From: a virus
DNA: 60,254 bases
Reading direction: 5' to 3' (one strand)
Virus record (IMG/VR): IMGVR_UViG_3300045747_000144
Coordinates: 1 to 60,254 of that record
Part shown: one piece after another, positions 30,450-38,562 of the stretch
Layout of the letters: each line of letters begins with the position of its first letter
How positions within the stretch are numbered: position 1 is the first letter of the stretch
Notes under the pieces: generated by a model
Seen by the model: only the letters and a program-made list of their open reading frames with translations
What the model was told of the DNA's origin: nothing
Databases searched by the model: none
Made by a program: the position numbers and the translations under genes

Positions 30450-31506
30450 ACTCGACTGTGGATATGATCAACATGACATATCCACAGCAACGGAGAACTT
30501 CTATACTAAAGTGGGAGATTCATGGGTTCTCATTCATAATTCACCATCAGTGGTTCTTGGAACTCACCCAGAAACTAAAAAATTCTTTGTTGCATCTAAA
30601 TCTGCTTTCAACAAAGACCCAAAAATCAATTACACCGATGAAGATATTGACCGCAACCATGGTCATGCTCCTGGTCTAGCTAAGAAACTAAAATCACTTC
30701 TAAAACACGGACACAAGCTGGGTATTAAAGGTGTTGCGCAGGGTGATATGCTTTATGATGAATCAGATAAGCACGAACACGAAGGCAAGATTCATTTTAA
30801 ACCAAACACTATCAAGTATTCTATTGATAAGAAGCATCCTGAGGGCAAGAAGGTAGCTAGATCAAAAATCGGTGTTGCGTTGCATACAGAGTATGATGAA
30901 AAGGGTAATGCTGTACTAAACCCACACATTAAAGTTAAAGAACATCCAGATGTTTATAATATGCCAGTGGCTGTGCATAAAGATAAGATGAAATTTGATC
31001 ATGCTAAACTGAAACATCATGCTTCTGAAATTGGTAAGAAGATGAAGGAAATTCCTAAAGAGGGATGGGATGCAGTATCACACCCTGCAGCGGCAGAGCA
31101 TGTCAAGACTTACATCAACCAAAAAGTCCGTAAAGGTGAAACGGATTATAATGTAGATGAACTCCAGAAGCACATTCATGGTAAGTATCAGAAAGAAATT
31201 GATAAAGTAAAATCTGATAAAGCGAAGAGTGCTAAGGCCCAAGAAAGAGATACCATATCAGGTCATGTTAATATCCATGCTCACCATTACAAGAAAGCAT
31301 TTGAAATTCAACATCACATTAACGCGGCAAAGCACCATGTTATTGATAGTTTAAACCACAACCAGACATTTGATCATCACTATGAAAATGGTGAAAAGGC
31401 ATCACCAGAAGGTTATGTAAGCATTGGTCACCACGGTCCAGTTAAATTTGTCAATCGTGGTGATTTTAGTCGTGCCAATTTTGCGATGTCAGCAAACAGG
31501 AAATAA
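30427..31506 (+). CDS. split-intein C half fused to nucleotidyltransferase C-terminal part
   Basis: A 359-residue protein. Residues 1-38 are a split-intein C half: VIKLDCGYDQHDISTATENFYTKV (block F), ending VLIHN at Asn38. Ser39 is the +1 nucleophile that begins the C-extein SPSVVLGTHPETKKFFVASK. Joined to the upstream part this restores KIDG-SPSVV, motif I of ligase-like nucleotidyltransferases. The segments NYTDEDIDRNHGHAPGLAKKL, GIKGVAQGDMLYDE and FKPNTIKYSID match the conserved body of a protein family frequent in T4-like phages of aquatic bacteria (usually annotated DUF6267). The last 120 residues are His/Lys-rich. GAGGGAAG precedes the ATG. Confidence 0.85.
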   Translation: MKVTKVIKLDCGYDQHDISTATENFYTKVGDSWVLIHNSPSVVLGTHPETKKFFVASKSAFNKDPKINYTDEDIDRNHGHAPGLAKKLKSLLKHGHKLGIKGVAQGDMLYDESDKHEHEGKIHFKPNTIKYSIDKKHPEGKKVARSKIGVALHTEYDEKGNAVLNPHIKVKEHPDVYNMPVAVHKDKMKFDHAKLKHHASEIGKKMKEIPKEGWDAVSHPAAAEHVKTYINQKVRKGETDYNVDELQKHIHGKYQKEIDKVKSDKAKSAKAQERDTISGHVNIHAHHYKKAFEIQHHINAAKHHVIDSLNHNQTFDHHYENGEKASPEGYVSIGHHGPVKFVNRGDFSRANFAMSANRK

Positions 31507-31507
31507 T

Positions 31508-32104
31508 ATGCTATCATTTAAAGAATTCATCTCAGAGTCGGAAAAAGAGAAACATTTTGCAATGACATACATGCGGGCTAATCCGCCGACTGTGGGTCAT
31601 TCTAAGGTAATTGCTGCAGTGGCAAAACATCCCGGAACACATAGGATTGTTGTTTCGCATTCTCAGGATGCAAAGAAGAACCCTTTGACTGGGGAGGAGA
31701 AGGCCACGTTTTTGCGGGTAGCACACCCAGAACACCATGACAATATACAAGCAGCAAGTACTGAGTCGCCCACCATACTTCACCACTTGGCAAAGTTGCA
31801 TTCTGAAGGTCACACCCACGGAAAGGTGATTGTTGGAGAGGATAGAATTAAGGAAATGAGTTCTCTGGTTAGCAAATATAATGGCGTCAAGGCAGGTCAT
31901 GGATATTACAACTTTAAGAAAGTAGATGTGGAATCTGCTGGGCACCGTGATCCTGATGCAGAAGGTGTTGAAGGCATGAGCGCAACCAAGATGAGAGATG
32001 CTGCTAAGACCGGTGACACCGAGAAGTTCAAATCTGGGTTACATCCAAACCTACACAAACATGCCACAGAAATCATGAGTAAAATTAAAGACAGATTAAA
32101 ATGA
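31508..32104 (+). CDS. TxGH nucleotidylyltransferase with head-targeting-like tag
   Basis: A 198-residue protein. Residues 1-10, MLSFKEFISE, form the tag with an I-S-E/S cleavage pattern. The rest is a Rossmann-type nucleotidylyltransferase: the MRANPPTVGHSKVI signature (T28-V-G-H31), a central VIVGEDRIKEM and the C-terminal GMSATKMRDAA, equivalent to the I-S-S-T-x-x-R motif. Family members transfer AMP or CMP to substrates such as nicotinamide mononucleotide, pantetheine phosphate or glycerol phosphate; the substrate here cannot be told. It follows the fractured nucleotidyltransferase by one base, so they are very likely co-expressed. Confidence 0.82.
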   Translation: MLSFKEFISESEKEKHFAMTYMRANPPTVGHSKVIAAVAKHPGTHRIVVSHSQDAKKNPLTGEEKATFLRVAHPEHHDNIQAASTESPTILHHLAKLHSEGHTHGKVIVGEDRIKEMSSLVSKYNGVKAGHGYYNFKKVDVESAGHRDPDAEGVEGMSATKMRDAAKTGDTEKFKSGLHPNLHKHATEIMSKIKDRLK

Positions 32105-32631
32105 TAACATTCAAAGAGTTTATATCTTCGACAACCGTTCGAAGATATACAGGTAAGAATGGGTTCTACGCATGGTTAAATGTTGCTCAAGACTCTTTAG
32201 AGGATATTCTAAAATATTTTTCTGATATAAAATTCACAACTGAGCAACTAGTTGACCTACATGTAACAGTCATGTATAGCAACACTCCCATTCCAGTATC
32301 TTGTGTGAACGAGAATAAAAAGATGCCGGATGCTACATTTATTCAATCGGTGCGGGCAAAAGAACTTGAATTTTGGGGTGGGCATTCCGGAAAGGGGTTC
32401 CTTGTTCTTAAATTGGATGCCAGTTATATCAAGCATTTGCACGAAAAATGGGTCAAATGTGGTGCAAAACCGACATTTCCTGAGTACACACCACATATGA
32501 CAATGATCACACCTTGCGATGATACATCAACATTGAAGAAGTTAATTGAGAAGTACAACGAGAAGTTAAATAAAGAACCGTTGCAGATTACATTGATACA
32601 AGAACAATGTGAAGATGTGAACGAAGATTAA
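32101..32631 (+). CDS. 2H phosphoesterase, Acb1 (anti-CBASS)-like, with tag
   Basis: A 176-residue protein. Residues 1-10, MITFKEFISS, resemble the neighbours' tags, but the glutamate of the I-x-E cleavage pattern is absent. The remainder is a 2H phosphoesterase: H-V-T at 54-56 in DLHVTVMYSN and H-M-T at 132-134 in YTPHMTMIT, preceded by GAKPTFPEY. The order Y-A-W ... LH-x-T-x-MYS ... LVLKLDASYI ... G-A-x-x-x-F-x-x-Y-x-P-H-x-T matches the T4 57B/Acb1 pattern. Acb1 cleaves cyclic nucleotide signals of CBASS defence. An alternative is another LigT/2H RNA-processing enzyme. The ATG overlaps the previous stop. Confidence 0.75.
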   Translation: MITFKEFISSTTVRRYTGKNGFYAWLNVAQDSLEDILKYFSDIKFTTEQLVDLHVTVMYSNTPIPVSCVNENKKMPDATFIQSVRAKELEFWGGHSGKGFLVLKLDASYIKHLHEKWVKCGAKPTFPEYTPHMTMITPCDDTSTLKKLIEKYNEKLNKEPLQITLIQEQCEDVNED

Positions 32632-32637
32632 TAAATA
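32630..32637 (+). promoter_or_regulatory. late promoter (AATAAATA)
   Basis: AATAAATA overlapping the stop codon of the 2H gene, 23 bases before the next ATG. Confidence 0.65.
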
Positions 32638-32660
32638 CAATAAACACATAGGAATTAGCC

Positions 32661-34448
32661 ATGACCATTAAATCTCTCATCTCTGCAGACTTGTTGAATA
32701 CAGTTGAATCATACAATGAAACATTGCCTCAGCCGGAAGAACCTAATACTGATTATTCATACATTAAAACCGAGGGGTTGAATACATTAGCTGCATGGGG
32801 CGATAAAGAAGTAAATGAAGCAACTGGTCTAAGCCCAGCGCTACTATCAAGATATAAAAAAGGTGCGGGTGAATATGCATCATCTGCCGATAGTTTATCT
32901 AGCACATTCCACAAAATCGGTGACCATGAAACAGCCAAAAAATTTACAGACAAGTCCAACAAGAGATTTAGTGGTATTCTAAAAGCAACAAGAAAGCAAT
33001 TTGATAACGATAGTAACGGTATCAAAGAAGGTTTAGCAGATGACTTTTTATCTATGGCTAAGGGCATGAAGAATCCAAACGGTTCCCCGCGGTTCGCAAA
33101 TGCTAGAATTGTGACGCCAGAAGAGAAGATTAAAGAACGCCAAGCATTGGACGCTAAACGTGCTGAAGAGTTAAAAAATAACCCCCCAAAACCTAGAGTG
33201 TATGCAGATGATGAAAAAGATGACAATTCCAGAGGATATGGCAAGGGCCGTTATATGGGTGATTCTGTTGAATACGCAGGATTGGATAGTATAATTGAAG
33301 GTAGAATGGTTCCCACGCACAACGCATCAGGCAAACCAAATCCAAACCACCCTGCATACTCTAAACACAAAGCTGCTTATGATTCAGAACAAGCTGAAGT
33401 TGAGGCATCAACATTTTCACTCAAAAATCAAGATGCACGCAACAAAGCCGCCAAAAAACCAACAGAGAATCCAGTCAAGATGTCTCATATTGATGATGCT
33501 ATTGGTTCATCATATCCAGATGTAGAACCATATGATCATCTATCAAGGCAGTTTCCAGAATTACATAAACAGAATAAGTTGTCAGATATGGCAGACAAAG
33601 CAATACGTGCAAATACAAAACACAAGTCATTCTCACATTATACTGACGATATGTATAAGCAATTTAAAGCTGACTCTGATCACGACGAGAAAATGATGGG
33701 TGAAGACACAGTCCTAGATGAACAATCCGCACAAGAATTCATGGCTAATGCAATGAATAGCATTGATCCTCAACACAGGTCTGCAGCGAGAAAGACATAC
33801 CGCGATGCCAGAAACCGGGGAATGACACACGCATCAGCATTGACAAATATGTACAATAAGCATAGAAAGGTAAATGAATCTGTATCACAATTAGATGAAG
33901 TTCGCATGCCGCTGCAAGGTCATCCTTATCACGACAAAACAGATGACCAACTTAAGTATATTATTAAGGATGCAGGAGAGGCAGCTAGAGCACAAAAGGG
34001 TATGTCCTCAGAGGGAAAGTATTTAGACCAAGTTAATGATGCCACAACTGTATTGTATCATAGAAAAAAACAACAAGTTAAAGAAGCATTCCAGGCAGTT
34101 ATGCCACAACCTCAACGTGGTCCAACACAAGTAGAGATGGACAAAGCCCAAGCTCATGTCAAGAAGGCACACCCAGGAATGAAGTTAAATGGTGTGGCTA
34201 TTGGAATGGATGGCAAGGTTAATGTAAAGGCAGTTAAAACAGCAAGTTCAGTGGTCGAAGAATCTGAACTGACAGAACTAGACACTTCAACATACAAAGA
34301 ATATTTGCAAGGAAGAAAACAGTCGGGCAAACCAAACTCCATCCACAAGGCAGTTAAACAGGCTCTTGGCGTCAGAATTGCAAAAGAAAAACTCCAAGCT
34401 AAAGAGGCCAAGGCAAAAGCTGATTCAATGGGCAAAGTTTATCAATAA
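32661..34448 (+). CDS. putative modular head core/internal protein
   Basis: A 595-residue, hydrophilic, Lys/Ala/Asp-rich protein beginning MTIKSLISADLLNTVESYNE. It looks like a string of short modules: VNEATGLSPALLSRYKKGAG, then AMNSIDPQHRSAARKTYRDA, GHPYHDKTDDQLKYIIKDAG and ELDTSTYKEYLQGRKQS. These modules recur singly or combined in internal or scaffold-like proteins of aquatic phages. Many (I/L)-x-E or V-x-E sites (for example SIIE before GR) could be cut by a gp21-type prohead protease. Scaffold or packaged cargo is the likely role, by context. Confidence 0.68.
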   Translation: MTIKSLISADLLNTVESYNETLPQPEEPNTDYSYIKTEGLNTLAAWGDKEVNEATGLSPALLSRYKKGAGEYASSADSLSSTFHKIGDHETAKKFTDKSNKRFSGILKATRKQFDNDSNGIKEGLADDFLSMAKGMKNPNGSPRFANARIVTPEEKIKERQALDAKRAEELKNNPPKPRVYADDEKDDNSRGYGKGRYMGDSVEYAGLDSIIEGRMVPTHNASGKPNPNHPAYSKHKAAYDSEQAEVEASTFSLKNQDARNKAAKKPTENPVKMSHIDDAIGSSYPDVEPYDHLSRQFPELHKQNKLSDMADKAIRANTKHKSFSHYTDDMYKQFKADSDHDEKMMGEDTVLDEQSAQEFMANAMNSIDPQHRSAARKTYRDARNRGMTHASALTNMYNKHRKVNESVSQLDEVRMPLQGHPYHDKTDDQLKYIIKDAGEAARAQKGMSSEGKYLDQVNDATTVLYHRKKQQVKEAFQAVMPQPQRGPTQVEMDKAQAHVKKAHPGMKLNGVAIGMDGKVNVKAVKTASSVVEESELTELDTSTYKEYLQGRKQSGKPNSIHKAVKQALGVRIAKEKLQAKEAKAKADSMGKVYQ

Positions 34449-34456
34449 TATTTCCT

Positions 34457-34464
34457 GATAAATA
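34457..34464 (+). promoter_or_regulatory. late promoter (GATAAATA)
   Basis: GATAAATA, 24 bases before ATG 34489, with the ATTGATGGG leader shared with 27.6 and 29.0 kb. Confidence 0.65.
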
Positions 34465-34488
34465 TATCACAAAACATTGATGGGCACC

Positions 34489-35286
34489 ATGAAGAAATTT
34501 ACACAACTATTGAACGAAGTCAAAACTGCTCCTGAGCAGCTTAATGGGGCAACTGCCCTGCGAGAATCTTACGTTAACGGTGATATATTTCAAATTGGTG
34601 CGCTTGTCAAAACCAACAAAGGTATTGCTGAAATTATAAACCGTGGCCCTAATTATGTAACATTAGTTAAAGAGGGTGCAATATTCAAACGGTGGATAAC
34701 AGACATTTCAGAGACAGATTCCCAGTCTACCAAACAATCCAAAATATACAAAGAGTCATTTGTAGTTAATGGATATAAAACGGTCAACTTCTCAAAACAA
34801 TTAGCAGAAAAATTCAATGAGGTTGCCAAAGTGCACCCAGACAAATTTGCACTTTTCACCTGCGCAGTATGCTGTGATAAATTACTTGGTGCGTCTGCAG
34901 AAGAATTAGTAGAGAACTTCGACAAGTTTAGAATTGAATTTGATAGGGCAAGTAAATATCTATCAAAATTTGATATAGTGGTTGAGGAAATGGGCGCTAT
35001 AGAAGACAAGCTACTAGAATATGCTCTATTTGAAGGTGTTAAATTTTCAGCCACAAACAAACACAAAGTGGCCACCATTATTTCTGGGGCTGTTGGTCAC
35101 AAGTCAACAAGTAGAGACCCAACAGATATCATTCACGGTTCAATAGATCATGTTAAGAAGAACAGATACTCTGAAGAGCAATGGAAAATATTAGGCAAGA
35201 TGCTAAATAAAGCAACTGAGGCTGGTATTAAATGGGACAAGGCCAGGTTACACGCAATCACACAACAATTTATGGGGTTAAAATAA
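34489..35286 (+). CDS. putative head core protein
   Basis: A 265-residue protein from ATG 34489 (ATG 34480 is possible). The N-terminus MKKFTQLLNEV is tag-like, with an L-N-E site. Residues 35-75 (NGDIFQIGALVKTNKG, AEIINRGPNYVTLVKE) match a small barrel module frequent in prohead-associated proteins of T4-like phages. The remainder is helical, containing CAVCC and a long C-terminal helical bundle. Function unknown; head assembly or internal protein by context. Confidence 0.65.
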   Translation: MKKFTQLLNEVKTAPEQLNGATALRESYVNGDIFQIGALVKTNKGIAEIINRGPNYVTLVKEGAIFKRWITDISETDSQSTKQSKIYKESFVVNGYKTVNFSKQLAEKFNEVAKVHPDKFALFTCAVCCDKLLGASAEELVENFDKFRIEFDRASKYLSKFDIVVEEMGAIEDKLLEYALFEGVKFSATNKHKVATIISGAVGHKSTSRDPTDIIHGSIDHVKKNRYSEEQWKILGKMLNKATEAGIKWDKARLHAITQQFMGLK

Positions 35287-35546
35287 TGTCAGATCAAATC
35301 AAACGTGCTGCTGAATTAATGATCAGCGAAGGTGTTTTAGATACCATCAAAGGTGCATATATTGTCGAATCAAAAGATACAGTCACTATTCATCATCCAG
35401 GTCACAGACTACACGGTAAAAGCGCCAGTGTTTTCTTTAGACATCCTGATGGTGCAGTAAACTCTCAAGTTACCAATTCATCCAGAAAAGGTGACGTGAC
35501 AAATTTGACATTGAAACCTGGTCAATTTAAAGAATCAGCAGAATAA
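35286..35546 (+). CDS. small putative internal protein
   Basis: An 86-residue protein beginning MSDQIKRAAELMISEGVLD, where I-S-E/G is a gp21-like cleavage pattern, followed by a beta domain (DTVTIHHPGHRLHGKSASVFF). It overlaps the stop of the previous gene (TAATG). Function unknown. Confidence 0.58.
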   Translation: MSDQIKRAAELMISEGVLDTIKGAYIVESKDTVTIHHPGHRLHGKSASVFFRHPDGAVNSQVTNSSRKGDVTNLTLKPGQFKESAE

Positions 35547-35561
35547 TAAGAAGGAAATATA

Positions 35562-35843
35562 ATGGATCATAAAGAAAAAGCAGCGACAAAATGGGCAGCG
35601 TATAAGAACGGTGGATGGAACGTCACCGACGTTGTAAGCACAGAAGATAACTCCGTATTCTTCTCTGAAAAAGATAATGTGTATAGGAAACATGAATTTA
35701 CATTTAACGACGCAGTTGTTACATTGTCTGCTCCTATTAATTTCAAAGTACCTGTAGTAATTATTGCAGAAGTTGAACCGGAACCTATTGTAGTCGTTCA
35801 ACAACCAGTCACCAAAGTATCAAAGAAAAAGGGAGCAAAATAA
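35562..35843 (+). CDS. small hypothetical protein in head block
   Basis: A 93-residue protein with AGAAGGAAA upstream of the ATG. The N-terminus (HKEKAATKWAAYKNGGWNV) is followed by a beta-rich middle and a Lys-rich tail (KVSKKKGAK). It overlaps the next start by one base. Confidence 0.58.
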   Translation: MDHKEKAATKWAAYKNGGWNVTDVVSTEDNSVFFSEKDNVYRKHEFTFNDAVVTLSAPINFKVPVVIIAEVEPEPIVVVQQPVTKVSKKKGAK

Positions 35844-37009
35844 TGGGTCTAAAATCAGTAATCACTAGCGAATTGTTAGAATCGGTATTGGCATACAATT
35901 CTATACAAGAGTCGTTTGAAGTTAAGAACTCCGAAGGTAAGGTTGTTCATACTGCGTTCTCGCAATCAGCGGCAGAGAAAAAGGCAGCTGAACTAACTAC
36001 AGAAGGCAATAAACATTCTGTGGCATTCAATAGAACAGCTGCAGTGACAGAGGGTACCATGCACCCGGCCGGCGCAACTCTGTTAAAACATATCAAACCA
36101 GAGCATCACGAGAAGTACAAGAAATTTTTGCAAAAAGGCACATTCAATGGGTCTTACAGTGATCGTGCATCAGTATTGAATGCAGCTAAAAGCGCAGGAC
36201 ACCTTATCTCTGAAAGTGTAGAAGAAGATGATGCTACACCTACAGGATATTCTGGTAGCCGTCACACACCTGAAGAGATTGAAAATGGCAAGAAGAGAAA
36301 GAAAGAGAACGAGCGAAATGAATGGGCAGCAAAGAATGGTCGCAAAGTTCAAGGAAATTATGGTAAAGCATTTGACACGAATATCGAAGGTGATGAGATC
36401 AAACCCCGTGCAAAGGTTGACCCAAATAGACGCCGTGGACGTCCTAGCAAGGCCGAGTCTAATACAGGCGAAACATTTGACTCCACAGGATTGGCAAAGG
36501 TATCCTGGTTGAATATGGGTAAGACTACTTTACCTAAAGGTAAGGGTAGAAAAATTACACCAATGGCAACTGGTGACAAAAATGAATTGCCAGAAGCAGT
36601 TAAAATGGGTGGTGCTGAACTAGACGGTTCCGCCGATAACGCTAGACAATTTGCCAAAAAGGGAACAGGCGACACCAAAGTGTCAGCAGCATCTAAATTT
36701 TATCAGATGCAAACATCAATAAGTGATGAGGACATTAATAAGTTGCAAGCAACTCTAGGTGCAGGCGCAACCAATATCCCTCAGCATTCTAAACATGGTG
36801 TGTCATTGTGTATGCAAAAAGAAGGATACCAATACTCTTATGATATTTCTGTTGCAGGTAATATCCTAAAAGAAGGCGTTGGTATCACAGAATCAGGTAT
36901 TCTAGCAGAAGCAACAAGATTCATGGAATCTGTACTAGCAGAAGCAGAGAGAATTGATAGTCAATCCGATCGTATCAAAGATATTATTAGAACAGCTGTC
37001 AATAAATAA
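35843..37009 (+). CDS. putative internal head protein with AT-hook
   Basis: A 388-residue hydrophilic protein beginning MGLKSVITSELLESVLAYN, related in pattern to the start of the 32661 protein. A module SFEVKNSEGKVVHTAFSQSA follows. Around residue 195 an AT-hook-like DNA-binding core, RRRGRPSK, is present. The C-terminal part (residues 280-388) is helical, with MQTSISDEDINKLQATLG and EATRFMESVLAEAERI. DNA contact inside the capsid or in the injected host is a plausible role; not shown. Confidence 0.65.
   Translation: MGLKSVITSELLESVLAYNSIQESFEVKNSEGKVVHTAFSQSAAEKKAAELTTEGNKHSVAFNRTAAVTEGTMHPAGATLLKHIKPEHHEKYKKFLQKGTFNGSYSDRASVLNAAKSAGHLISESVEEDDATPTGYSGSRHTPEEIENGKKRKKENERNEWAAKNGRKVQGNYGKAFDTNIEGDEIKPRAKVDPNRRRGRPSKAESNTGETFDSTGLAKVSWLNMGKTTLPKGKGRKITPMATGDKNELPEAVKMGGAELDGSADNARQFAKKGTGDTKVSAASKFYQMQTSISDEDINKLQATLGAGATNIPQHSKHGVSLCMQKEGYQYSYDISVAGNILKEGVGITESGILAEATRFMESVLAEAERIDSQSDRIKDIIRTAVNK
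37001..37008 (+). promoter_or_regulatory. late promoter (AATAAATA)
   Basis: AATAAATAATAA overlaps the previous stop, 25 bases before the 37034 gene, which has AGGAGAAGG as ribosome-binding site. Confidence 0.6.
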
Positions 37010-37033
37010 TAAAGAACATTCAAGGAGAAGGTA

Positions 37034-38098
37034 ATGTCAAATTTAGGTTTTCAAACAGCCAATTTAAAATTGGTCCCAGTGTCGACAGCGGATTTCGGTG
37101 TATTGACATTCGCATCTGGCACACTTACGGGTTTCAAGACAGGTGAAAAGATTTCTGGCGGCACTTCAGGTGCTACAGCAAGAGTATCCGGTGTCATTTC
37201 AGCAACAGAACTTCGTATCAAGGCCGTTAAGCCAAATGGTACTACGGGTGCGTTGTTTGTAGCAGGTGAAACAATTACTGGCGCAACAAGCACAGTAACA
37301 GGTATTCTGAATGCAACACAAGCAACAGCTTATGCACAAAAACGTAAGCAGTTGCGTTATGACAGCACAGCGCCAACATTGGCAACGGGCAATGTGACTT
37401 TTGCATTGACTGGCAATCATATCACATTTACCACAGCAAATTCAACTGGCACAACTGGGATGGCTCCTGGTGCACAATTTATTGTATCCGGTGCGAATGC
37501 TGCAAACAATCAAGTTTATACTGTATTGTCAGTGGTTTCAGGTGTTGCTCTGACCGTCACACCTGCTCCAGGTGCTGCCGAGGGTCCTATTGCAGCGGTT
37601 GCTAAGGGATTGCGATATTTGGTTTCGTTTAATTCTGTGTCCGCAGATGACAAGGGATTGAGCAAAACTGGTTCTCATGGTTTGCAAGAAGTTACAGTTG
37701 CAGCAAGAATGATGATGTCTAAGTCACAAGTGACAGATACGTCAGTTGCTCCAGTATACGCATGGACTATCCCAGCGGCAGGTAACTATTCTGTTGCAGG
37801 TGCAGGTACAATGAGATTTACAATGGCATTAAATGAGTCAGTTACAGTAGTGGGTGCACCGAGAGTAGCGATCGTAGACGTAGGTTCAGCACACACTGTA
37901 TATGCTACATATAACCCAATTGCATCTGATGCAGACACACTAGTGTTTGATTATGTGTTAGGTTCATCGTTGACATCAGCTGGCCAAATTGTGTCAGTTG
38001 CATACAACGCAAACGGTGCAACAATTACAGATATCGGCGGTGCAGCTCTAGTGCCAACAATCTCCAACTCTGTAACTGGTATCCTGATTACAGCGTAA
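37034..38098 (+). CDS. structural protein (head/tail decoration type)
   Basis: A 354-residue Gly/Thr/Ala-rich, beta-sheet protein with low charge, typical of virion surface proteins. The N-terminal part (LTFASGTLTGFKTGEKISGG) contains two related repeats with GEKISGGTSGATARVSG and GETITGATSTVTGIL. A strong AAGGAGAAGG ribosome-binding site indicates high expression. No specific T4 counterpart is recognised. Confidence 0.65.
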   Translation: MSNLGFQTANLKLVPVSTADFGVLTFASGTLTGFKTGEKISGGTSGATARVSGVISATELRIKAVKPNGTTGALFVAGETITGATSTVTGILNATQATAYAQKRKQLRYDSTAPTLATGNVTFALTGNHITFTTANSTGTTGMAPGAQFIVSGANAANNQVYTVLSVVSGVALTVTPAPGAAEGPIAAVAKGLRYLVSFNSVSADDKGLSKTGSHGLQEVTVAARMMMSKSQVTDTSVAPVYAWTIPAAGNYSVAGAGTMRFTMALNESVTVVGAPRVAIVDVGSAHTVYATYNPIASDADTLVFDYVLGSSLTSAGQIVSVAYNANGATITDIGGAALVPTISNSVTGILITA

Positions 38099-38105
38099 TT
38101 GAATA

Positions 38106-38552
38106 ATGGCTGATAAAAAAATATCAGGACTAACAGTAGTAACATCCGTCACACCGACGGATGTTTTGCCTATTGTCCAAAGTTCAAACACCAAAAAGGT
38201 TTCAATAACTACGTTGTTTGGTGACATCCCAGTTGATATGAAATATAGTGGATTGTTGCAGTCATCTGTTCAACCAGAGACTATTACTTCAGGTAATCTA
38301 TCTGTTCTTGTACCAATATCATTTATAGTTAATCAGACAGGTGCGGATTCAAGTTTAATCTTGCCAGCAGGATCATTGAATTTAGAGAAAACTATATTGG
38401 CCACAGATTTAACAACCAATAAAGTTGTAGTTAGTATTACCGGTCAATCATTCACTGCTTTAACTTTTAATTCAACTGGGTCTAGTGCTAGGTTGATATA
38501 TACAAACAATAAATGGTTTATATTATCCCTATATAATGTAACTGCATCGTAA
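38106..38552 (+). CDS. structural protein with KISxL N-terminal motif
   Basis: A 148-residue beta-rich protein. Its start, KKISGLTVVTSVTPTDVLPI, followed by VQSSNTKKVSITTLF, is an N-terminal attachment motif seen in many phage fibre and structural proteins. It is shared with the next gene. Close spacing indicates the same operon. Confidence 0.62.
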   Translation: MADKKISGLTVVTSVTPTDVLPIVQSSNTKKVSITTLFGDIPVDMKYSGLLQSSVQPETITSGNLSVLVPISFIVNQTGADSSLILPAGSLNLEKTILATDLTTNKVVVSITGQSFTALTFNSTGSSARLIYTNNKWFILSLYNVTAS

Positions 38553-38562
38553 AGAGAAAACT

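Noticed and set aside
29033-31506. Frameshift or sequencing error splitting one gene
   Set aside because: The break coincides exactly with intein blocks on both sides, and a complete HNH gene with its own promoter and ribosome-binding site lies between. A split intein explains it better than an error.
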